Below, one piece after another: positions 9,939-18,800 of a stretch of DNA of 33,660 nucleotides. The stretch is taken from positions 1-33,660 of the forward strand of contig PBHR01000046.1 in NCBI GenBank assembly GCA_002720275.1, given 5' to 3'. The stretch comes from Methanobacteriota archaeon. GTDB taxonomy: Archaea > Thermoplasmatota > Poseidoniia > Poseidoniales > Poseidoniaceae. The number at the start of each line of letters is the position of its first letter. Position 1 is the first letter of the stretch. The notes below the pieces were generated by a model. That model did not search any database. It saw only the letters and a list, made by a program, of their open reading frames with translations, and had not been told where the DNA came from. A program made the position numbers and the translations under genes.

Positions 9939-10045
9939 CCGTACCATATATCAAGTGTTTTGTTGCGAACCCCCCTAATGACGTTGTTTTTGGGGTTTTT
10001 TGATTTTAGCCGTGTTAAAAAATACACCAACTATTAATTACTACA

Positions 10046-10056
10046 TTTAATATATA
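10046..10056 (+). promoter_or_regulatory. candidate archaeal TATA box for the threonine aldolase gene
   Basis: TTTAATATATA about 50 nt upstream of the ATG at 10103. Confidence 0.3.
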
Positions 10057-10102
10057 TTTTTTCAATCTATGACGTTAAGTATCAAACCTTCGTCGACCAA
10101 GC

Positions 10103-11134
10103 ATGGTAGACCTTCGTAGTGATACTGTAACAAAACCAACTGATGAAATGCGAGAGGCTATTGCAAGTGCTGAAGTAGGTGATGATGTATTAGGCGATGA
10201 TCCTACAATTATTGAACTTCAAGAGATGATTTCTAAGATGCTTGGTAAAGAAGCAGCACTCTTTGTACCGAGTGGAACAATGTCAAACGCAATCGCGATT
10301 CGTGCCCACACAAACCCTGGTGATGAAATAGTAACTGAGAGTACAAGTCATATTTACATTTATGAAGGTGGGGGTTATGCTGCACTTTCTGGATGTTCAG
10401 TAGCCTTAGTTCCTAGTAAACTAGGAATTATGGCGCCCGAAGATGTTGAAAAGGCAATTCGTAAAGGTGACGGGAGTCTTGGGCATTTCCCCAATGGTTC
10501 ATTAGTATGTGTTGAGAATACATCTAATAGAGGTGGTGGAACTTGTTATAATCAGGAAACTTTGGACGCAATCGCTAAGGTTGCCCATGAAAATGATTGT
10601 GCAATACATATGGACGGCGCTCGTTTATTTAATGCTGCAATTGCAACTGGAACAGATCCAGCTAGAATCGTTCGTGACTATGATTCAATTTCCATTTGCT
10701 TGTCGAAAGGTCTCGGTTCACCAGTAGGTAGTTTATTGGTAGGATCATTTGATTTTATTGCTTTAGCACATCGATGGCGTAAGATGTTCGGAGGTGGGAT
10801 GAGGCAAGCAGGAGTAATAGCCGCTGCAGGGATTTATGCATTAGAGAATAATATAGATAGATTGGTGAATGATCACAAACGTGCTAAAAAATTAGCTAGT
10901 GCGATTAATGAGATGGAAATGTTTTCAGTAGATTTAGAGGGAGTACAAACAAATATGGTCTATATCAAACTCATTGGTAATTTAAATGCAGATCAGGTTG
11001 TTGAAAAATTAGCAGAGAATAATGTACATGTGCTTGCATTGGGGGATGATTTGATACGCGCAGTAACGCATATTCATATTAATGATGAAGATATTGATTA
11101 TTCAATTAATGCTTTCAAAAATATTTTTTCTTGA
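10103..11134 (+). CDS. ltaE: low-specificity L-threonine aldolase
   Basis: 343-aa [33 protein letters not shown], and [15 protein letters not shown] containing the PLP lysine. Confidence 0.94.
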   Translation: MVDLRSDTVTKPTDEMREAIASAEVGDDVLGDDPTIIELQEMISKMLGKEAALFVPSGTMSNAIAIRAHTNPGDEIVTESTSHIYIYEGGGYAALSGCSVALVPSKLGIMAPEDVEKAIRKGDGSLGHFPNGSLVCVENTSNRGGGTCYNQETLDAIAKVAHENDCAIHMDGARLFNAAIATGTDPARIVRDYDSISICLSKGLGSPVGSLLVGSFDFIALAHRWRKMFGGGMRQAGVIAAAGIYALENNIDRLVNDHKRAKKLASAINEMEMFSVDLEGVQTNMVYIKLIGNLNADQVVEKLAENNVHVLALGDDLIRAVTHIHINDEDIDYSINAFKNIFS

Positions 11135-12022
11135 AACAATCATTGATGTGATTATTACTGTCATTATAGTCGGAATAAATCCGATATGTGGAATATTATT
11201 ATCTTCCTCATCTCCATTCTCATAGTCCACTTCGCCGATGACGTTCATACATCCGAAAGTAATTACAAGCTTCAAATCCTCACCATCATAAGCATTTATT
11301 TCAGATAATGTATTACTTAAGTCTGCATTTCCACTATTCCCCTTCATATGTTTTACATGATGAACAATATGAGTATAATTCTTCAAACCATTTGAACCAT
11401 TAGGAAAATATGCTACGTCTTCTACAAAATTCACATGTATATCCACATGATCACAAAAACTCTGTTCAACATTAGTTACTTCCCATGTTAATTCCGAAGA
11501 ATTATAATCAAAAGAAGTATGAATTGTAGCTGAATCACTTGCAGAGTTTAGATTAGTTTTTTCTATTGCTTTTGAATAAATATTATCATAACTTCCTTGA
11601 CTTGCACCAATTAACACTTCCCCTCCATTAATAATTGCTGTAGGCTGCAATGGCCTTTCCTGCTCAAATACAGTCTTCCACCAATTTTCAGCATTTGCAC
11701 TTCCAAATGGGTCTTCAGTTTCGCCAGCAAATCTATGGAATGTGAGCATTACTAAATCAGTTTCATTTGCAACATCTTCTATTGCTTGTTCAACTTCAAC
11801 ACAAGGGGTGCACCATGTTGCTGTGAATATATGAGCTATTGACGGGGAATCTTTTACGTTAATAGAATTATTAAAATCTTCATTAGGAGTAATTACCACT
11901 CCTCCAAAAATTGCATCATTTTCATACTCTAACTCGATAATAGGACTTGCTGAAATCATTGAAAAGTTACAAATAAATAGATTGAATGTAATCAAAACTA
12001 TCCATATTTTTCCTTTGCCCAT
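11102..12022 (-). CDS. secreted, probably membrane-anchored thioredoxin-like protein
   Basis: Signal-like N-terminus, FTATWCTPCVEVEQAIEDVA (CxxC), hydrophobic C-terminus IGFIPTIMTVIITSMIV. Confidence 0.8.
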   Translation of the reverse strand: MGKGKIWIVLITFNLFICNFSMISASPIIELEYENDAIFGGVVITPNEDFNNSINVKDSPSIAHIFTATWCTPCVEVEQAIEDVANETDLVMLTFHRFAGETEDPFGSANAENWWKTVFEQERPLQPTAIINGGEVLIGASQGSYDNIYSKAIEKTNLNSASDSATIHTSFDYNSSELTWEVTNVEQSFCDHVDIHVNFVEDVAYFPNGSNGLKNYTHIVHHVKHMKGNSGNADLSNTLSEINAYDGEDLKLVITFGCMNVIGEVDYENGDEEDNNIPHIGFIPTIMTVIITSMIVSRKNIFESIN

Positions 12023-12062
12023 ATACTTTCGAATACAATTTAGGTGTTATAACTAACTATTT

Positions 12063-12095
12063 ATGGTTCATCAAAAGAAAGGATTCAAGAACCAT
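12063..12095 (+). promoter_or_regulatory. inverted repeat overlapping the addB-like start codon
   Basis: ATGGTTC (12063-12069)/GAACCAT (12089-12095); purine-rich AAAGAAAGG lies in the loop and the right arm includes AT of the ATG at 12094. Confidence 0.35.
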
Positions 12096-15000
12096 GACTC
12101 AAAGAGTGGTTAGAGGTGGCGCAATGGAATTCCAGTATAATGACTCTAATATTTCTATTGAACACATTAAACCGGGTGGTAATTTACCAGATTGGTTATT
12201 TAATTATCATTTAAAATTAGCAAAATGGAATGATATTGAAGATGAGATATTGCCAAGAATTATGACTATTTATGCAAACGAAGAATCTCGTAAGCAAGCA
12301 TTATTAAAATTAAGTGAAATTGGAAAAACACCTTTAGATTCTAGTTTACATATGACCATTACTAGATTAATAGATACATTACACTCTGATTTAAGATTAC
12401 CAAGAATTATTGATGATGACGGAATTTTATTCGAAATAATTCATAGTAATTGTATAAAAACTGCTGCAAATTCTAGATTTCCTATTTTACATTCTAATGA
12501 AAAAGTTGAATGGTCTAGAGGGAAAACAAGAATGTTAGATCAACTACATCAGAGAGTTTTTGAGGAAAACTTACCTAAGAATTGGGAAGATGACCCAGGG
12601 ATCTTTGAATATGAAAATTTACTTTTAAGAGTCGAAAAACAAATGGCGGGAACACACCCACGTTTAAGATTAAAAAAGATAATTAAAAAATTAAAAGAAA
12701 ATACGAATTTAGAATTATTTAGTCTTAGGGACGTTGAAGGAATAATAATCCAAGATTTAAGTCCAACTTTAAGTCCTGCAAAATTAGAATTATTACAAAT
12801 TTTATCTATGTTTAAACCAATTCATCAATTATGTAATCCCGGAAGTTTTCGTTTAGGGGAACATGGAGCTTATATTGCTGATGTTGAAGTATGCAAAAAT
12901 AATGAATCAATGCCTAGTTGGGTTCCTAACCATGAATTAAGTTTCGATAACAATCCCTCAGATATATTTCATTTGGGATTATTTAATTCACTTCAGACGA
13001 ATGAAGCAATCCATGATATTTTATCCTCCTATAGTAAAAACTTGAAAAATAAGAGTGTAATGATTATTGATTCAAGGCCCGAAGAAAATAGAGAAAAATG
13101 GTCAAGATTATTTGAAACAATAGGAATTAAAATCGATTCAGAAACTAATCATTCCTCGTCACTTAGTGTTTTATCTTGGCTTGGAGAATTAATGAAATTA
13201 GGGGATGGTCAAGATGCTTGGTCTTGTGATAAATTAAAAATGATACTTAGTCAGAATAGCTTTTCATTTAAACAAGATTATTTATTTAGTGAGCCCCATC
13301 CTAGTTTTCATGAATATCTTCCAATTGCAGATATTAAATTATTAGAAGAGACAGCAAGGACTTTTCATATTCTTGGAGGAAAGGGTTCTTTAAATGACTG
13401 GTTATATGCTTTAAGCCAGGAAAAATTTGACAATCCCTTTTTAGATCAGAACCTTCAAAGAAAAACTAGAGAACAAACACAATGGTGGTTACTTTCAATT
13501 GCAAATTTAATTCTCCCTTTACTTGATGAATCAGATAGAGACATTTTAGAGAATAAAGAATATTATATCGGTTGTAATTCAAAAAGAGACTTGCCACGAT
13601 TTAATTTTTCAGATTCAGGAGATGAATGGTTAATCCAAATAATTCAAAAATTAGAGTGGGATTTTTGGACAGATACCAATTCTTTAGAAACATCGATTGT
13701 TGCTATTCAAAAGTTTATAAATTTACATACAAATTTACGGAAAATTCAAACATCTTCTGGAATTAAATACCCTAGTGGAGGTAAAAGTTGGATTGATGAA
13801 TCAATAGAATTAATTAATTCTATTTCTATTAAAAAAAATACATCTTCTGATAAATTAATTCGTATTTTAACACCGCAAAATTCACTTGGTTGTAGTGCAG
13901 ATTTAGTAATTTTATTAGGTTTGGGAAATGAAGATTGGGATCTGTCTATTCCGTACTTCCCATGGTTGGACTTTGAGCAATTAAGGAATGCTGGGTTATT
14001 AAATCCAGATAGAAAAATCAGAGCAGCTAGACATTTTTTCAATCATATTTTATCAAGTGGCAAACAAATATTATTACTCGATCCTTCAATTGATGAAATG
14101 ACATTCCCTTGTACACCTTTTGCGGAATGGTTGAATCAAAACAATAGGAAAACAGAACTTATACCATCTTGGTTTGAAAATAAAAATAATTCTTGGATGA
14201 AAGAATCTGTTAAAGGAAAAGAAATTTTTGTATTCAATCCTGAAAAAATTATTTGGAAGGAGAATCAATCATTTGTTGACTATAAAGGGTCTACATTAAG
14301 ATCAATTAAACAAAAAAATGGCGTAATACGTAGACTTAAGAAAGAAAAAATAAGATTAATCAATGAAAACTCATCATTAATTATGCATGAAAATGAACTA
14401 CTTCAAGACAGGATAAAAAGAGAACCGATTGGGATTAATCACGAAGAGTTTTATTTAGACTGGTCAGAGAGGAAAAAATTTGTTTCTAGTTTTAATTTGA
14501 AATTAATACCTTCAAAGAACTTATCAAGCAAGATAACTCGTCCAAGAAATTTTGAAAAATGGCCAGTAATTGGGAGAAGAATAAATAACGTACATTCAAC
14601 AATAAGTATTGACCCTAGGCCTTTAGAAGTCGATTCATTAGGTATTGGGATTTTAGATGAAAGAAGTGGCCATGCTAATTTAATTAATTTAAATAAAAAA
14701 ATTATTTGGTCTCCAAGTAAATTAAACAAATGGATTCAATGCCCAAGGAGAGGTTGGTTAGAATCAGAATTGAATTTATCCAAAAAAGAAATCATAGAAG
14801 AGGATTTAGATATTAGAACTAGAGGAGATATTTTACATGATACATTTTCTCAATTAATTTGCTCAGAATTGGGTTTTAAAATTGGCGAAGAGCGAAGCAA
14901 TTTATCCATTAGAAATATTTCAGAGCATGAAGTTTCTTTAGAGAATCTAATGTCTAATTTTGTTAAAATTTTGTCTGAAAAAACCCCCTGGATTTGGCGC

Positions 15001-15792
15001 ACTGATGCTATGGCTGTTCATCGTAGAAGGGATTTTATTGGAATGACATTAGATGAATATGAAAAGTGGTGGGAAGACAACAATCCTCCAATTAAACCGG
15101 GGGGTAGATTAGGACAAATGTTAATTTCAGAATTAAATATTAGAGATAGTATAAATCTTGCATTTGAATGGAATTTAAGTAAAAATAAGCCCATATTAAT
15201 TGAATCACCGGACAAATCTTCTGTAGAACAATTATTACTTAGGGGGTGGATAGATAGAGTTGATTTAATTCCATTTGAAGATGGAAGTTTAATCAATGAA
15301 GATGGAGATAAAACAACTGCGCCATTTTTATTAAATAATTGGAAACCTAGAAGACTAATTTTAATTAGAGATATTAAAAGTGTAGAAGGGCCTAGTAAGG
15401 GAAAATTAGGAGAAAAACATGAAAGAGGGATTTTTGAAGATACGCAGCTTGCTTTGTATGCAAGGGCATGGGAATTAGCAAACCCAGGAGATTTAGTGAT
15501 AGGTGCTGGAATTACTGAAGTCGGTGATTTCACTACCCATTATTTAGAAATTGATCCGGAATACAAAGAATATGTTTCAAATTTGAAAGTGGGAGTATTA
15601 ACAGATTTAACCCATGAGATTTATAAATTTCCAAATGAAGAATCTCCAGCAAAATCGAACCCATTCCGTGCATGGATTTTTTGGAAATTAATGATTTCAT
15701 TCAAAGCATCGTATTTTGCAAACGAGGGATTTGTGCATCCAACACCTGGAAAATATTGTGATCATTGTGCAGTTAAGAGTGTTTGTAGGTAG
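12094..15792 (+). CDS. addB: AddB/RexB-like subunit with Fe-S RecB-type (PD-(D/E)XK) nuclease domain
   Basis: 1232-aa ORF; no N-terminal Walker A; UvrD-C-like LVILLGLGNEDWDLSIPYFPW; nuclease motifs RGDILHDTF, GWIDRVDL, LIRDIKS, QLALYARAW; Cys set CPRRGW ... YCDHCAVKSVCR. Confidence 0.82.
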   Translation: MTQRVVRGGAMEFQYNDSNISIEHIKPGGNLPDWLFNYHLKLAKWNDIEDEILPRIMTIYANEESRKQALLKLSEIGKTPLDSSLHMTITRLIDTLHSDLRLPRIIDDDGILFEIIHSNCIKTAANSRFPILHSNEKVEWSRGKTRMLDQLHQRVFEENLPKNWEDDPGIFEYENLLLRVEKQMAGTHPRLRLKKIIKKLKENTNLELFSLRDVEGIIIQDLSPTLSPAKLELLQILSMFKPIHQLCNPGSFRLGEHGAYIADVEVCKNNESMPSWVPNHELSFDNNPSDIFHLGLFNSLQTNEAIHDILSSYSKNLKNKSVMIIDSRPEENREKWSRLFETIGIKIDSETNHSSSLSVLSWLGELMKLGDGQDAWSCDKLKMILSQNSFSFKQDYLFSEPHPSFHEYLPIADIKLLEETARTFHILGGKGSLNDWLYALSQEKFDNPFLDQNLQRKTREQTQWWLLSIANLILPLLDESDRDILENKEYYIGCNSKRDLPRFNFSDSGDEWLIQIIQKLEWDFWTDTNSLETSIVAIQKFINLHTNLRKIQTSSGIKYPSGGKSWIDESIELINSISIKKNTSSDKLIRILTPQNSLGCSADLVILLGLGNEDWDLSIPYFPWLDFEQLRNAGLLNPDRKIRAARHFFNHILSSGKQILLLDPSIDEMTFPCTPFAEWLNQNNRKTELIPSWFENKNNSWMKESVKGKEIFVFNPEKIIWKENQSFVDYKGSTLRSIKQKNGVIRRLKKEKIRLINENSSLIMHENELLQDRIKREPIGINHEEFYLDWSERKKFVSSFNLKLIPSKNLSSKITRPRNFEKWPVIGRRINNVHSTISIDPRPLEVDSLGIGILDERSGHANLINLNKKIIWSPSKLNKWIQCPRRGWLESELNLSKKEIIEEDLDIRTRGDILHDTFSQLICSELGFKIGEERSNLSIRNISEHEVSLENLMSNFVKILSEKTPWIWRTDAMAVHRRRDFIGMTLDEYEKWWEDNNPPIKPGGRLGQMLISELNIRDSINLAFEWNLSKNKPILIESPDKSSVEQLLLRGWIDRVDLIPFEDGSLINEDGDKTTAPFLLNNWKPRRLILIRDIKSVEGPSKGKLGEKHERGIFEDTQLALYARAWELANPGDLVIGAGITEVGDFTTHYLEIDPEYKEYVSNLKVGVLTDLTHEIYKFPNEESPAKSNPFRAWIFWKLMISFKASYFANEGFVHPTPGKYCDHCAVKSVCR

Positions 15793-15803
15793 AATTAGAA
15801 GGG

Positions 15804-18800
15804 GTGAATTATTTGAAATTAAAACATGAATTAAATCGTAGTCAGCGCTTAGGTCTAGATATTGATAAACATGTAGCGATTTCAGCAGGAGCAGGCACTG
15901 GAAAAACTACTGTAATGGCTTTAAGATATATTGAGCATTTATTGAATATTGAACAACGAGCAACAGTATTGCTTCCACGTTCTCCAAGGAGACCATTACA
16001 GGGGCCAGGTTCTTTGAGGATGCCAAAGCGTGAACAAATAGATTTGAAAGAATGGGGGGGTTTACTTCCCTCTGAATGTGTTGCAATTACATTTACAAAT
16101 GATGCGGCTGATGAATTAAGACACAGGATTAGAACATTATTATTTGAAAAACAACAAGATGATGATGATCCAAGAATAAATAAAGAGGGATTAATAGAAC
16201 AAATGCTTTCTTTGTTAGATGATGCCCCCATTGGCACAATAGACTCATTTTTCTCATCACTTTTACAACCTTGGATGGGTTTAGTTAATGAAGACCCCAC
16301 AAATCAGAATGTTGGAGATGAAACAAGACAATTATTAACCAATCTTGCAATTAAAACAGCATGGAGAATTAGAAATGATAATGATGCTTTTGAAGCAGGA
16401 ATTAATACGAATCAAACAAAGTTTATTGATTCTAGAAATCGTTTATCTCTTGGTCTTGGAGGACAATTTACTGCTGAAAAGGTGTTAGGTGAATTATTAA
16501 GCCAGTCTTTATTCGTAGAAGAATCGGAATTGAAAATCAATAAATTATGTTCTGGCGGCATTAATAAATCAGATGCGATTCAAAATTATATTCAAAATAT
16601 GATTCTTGATATCAGTCGTTCCGGATTAAATAAATTGGATGAAGTATACAATTTAGGTTTTAATTGGTTAAACGGTTGTACTAAATTTGCTAGTGATTTA
16701 GACATAGCCAATGCGTTACAAATAAATTCTCGATATGCTGCATTGGATGATTTAATAAGGTCTGGATTACCAGAAGATGATTGGGAAAAATTACAATGGT
16801 TTTCACATTTTGAATATATAATTACATCAGAAAATGCATTTTTAAAAATGGATTCAAAATCATCTGCAATGCCCTATGGAATGTTACCAAATAGTGATAA
16901 AAAGTGGCCATCCGGAATAAATCCAAGATCCGCAATTAAGGGTACTAAGAATAAAGAAAGATCGAAGATTGAAATTAAAGGTGTTGGCGAAGAAATCTCC
17001 AAACTTCTTGGCACTCCAATTTTTGCTCAATTAAGGAGAATGAGTTATTGCGCTTGGTTATTTAATCCTATAGTCGGTTGTCCGAAACACCCAGAAGGAT
17101 CTTTGCGGGGGGCCGAAATAATTTCACAAAATTTTGGAGTAACTCCCCCAGAAAATAAATTAATAGCTTCAATACCACTTCAAATTAGTTTATTAGATGA
17201 TTTATTTAATGTACAACATGGGATACAAGCAATTTTACATAAAATTAAAATTACTAGAGGAATGCATGATTACTCAGATATTCAAAGATTAGCTGAAGAC
17301 CTTTTATTGGCGAGATGCCCTGATGTCTGTAGGTTTTTGTATCCAAAAAAAGTTATTCAAGCATTAGATAGTTTGTCAGAAAATCCCTGGGAAGATTTAC
17401 ATATAGAGAACGCGTTATTTTTATCTTCAGGAAATAAAAAAGTACTTGAGGATTTAAGCCATAGATTTGAAGTTGTAAAATTATTAAGACGTAGATTTAG
17501 AACTTTTATAATTGACGAATATCAAGATACAAATCCCCAGCAATATCGGTTATTGTGTAGATTATTTGGTAAAAGGAAGTTAGAACCTGGAGAATCTCCA
17601 CTTCCTACCTCTTCTTGGGACCCGACAATATGCGTAGTTGGAGATTTAAAACAGAGTATTTTCAGATTTAGACAAGCCCAAGTAACTGTTATGTTAAAAA
17701 CAATTTCAATAATTCGTGAAATAAATCAAATTGAAATGATTGGTGAAAAAAGATTAATTGAATTAAGAAAAAGACAAGGAGTTACAGAAGGCTTTGGTAG
17801 AGATCCACGTCCTATTCTTTCCAAATCCAAAACAAATAAATTTGTTACAGGAGATATTTTAGAAAACAAATTTAAAGGTAGTAATGAAAATGTATTAGAT
17901 TATTCATTAGGTGATAATGATGAAATTTTAAATCATGAAACACAATTGGAGAGGCAACAAGGACATCTAAAATTATCAATGAATTATAGAACAGACGGAG
18001 GTATTTTGTTAACTTTTAATGAAATCTTTAAAGATTTATTTTCAGAAAAGAATGATTATATTTCTGGAGATTGGCATGCAAGGGCTCAATCATTAAAACC
18101 ATCAAGTGATTTAAAAAATAAGAGCGGGAAACTTGAATGGATTTTACCCACTTTAATTGAAACAGAAAACGAAGAAATAAATGATTTATCAAGGCCTCTG
18201 AACCCATTTAATAATACTCTTTCAAAATCATATGAAAAAGAACATGAATTATTGTCTGCTAGATTGTTTGCATTAATTCATGGTATTGATTGTAGAATTT
18301 TAGGTAATAATCCTGAAAAGATTGAATGGATGAAAATACCCGCCCAGGAAAAGATTTCTCCCGAGGAGATAATGATTCTAGTTCAAAAAAGAACACATAT
18401 TTCAGATTTAATGAGTCGATTAAGTAATTGGGGAATTCCGGCTGTTGTTGATAGGAAAAAAGGATTGTTAGAACAACCAATAGTAAGGACATTATACGAT
18501 TTATTAAATTCTGTTGTGAACCCAAATGATAAGACAATAATGTCTTCATTATTAAGATCAGAATTAGTTTGTTTTAATGATAAACAACTTCACACATTTA
18601 TTAAAAAAATTGATAAAAATAAAAATTTGTTTGAATTATTATTAGAATTTGTAGAAGAGAGTCCACAAAAACAAATGTATGCTCGGTGGAATGCATTATG
18701 CCGCACAAAAGATTTTGTAACTTTATTAGAGGAAACTTTAGATTTTTCAGATTTACTATCCATTTATTCATCTTCTGAAGATCGACAATTAGCAGAGCAA

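Noticed and set aside
9128-10102. tRNA or other structured RNA in the longer intergenic gaps
   Set aside because: No cloverleaf or TPsiC-like GGTTCRANYCC box was recognised by eye; tRNAscan-SE/Infernal would settle it
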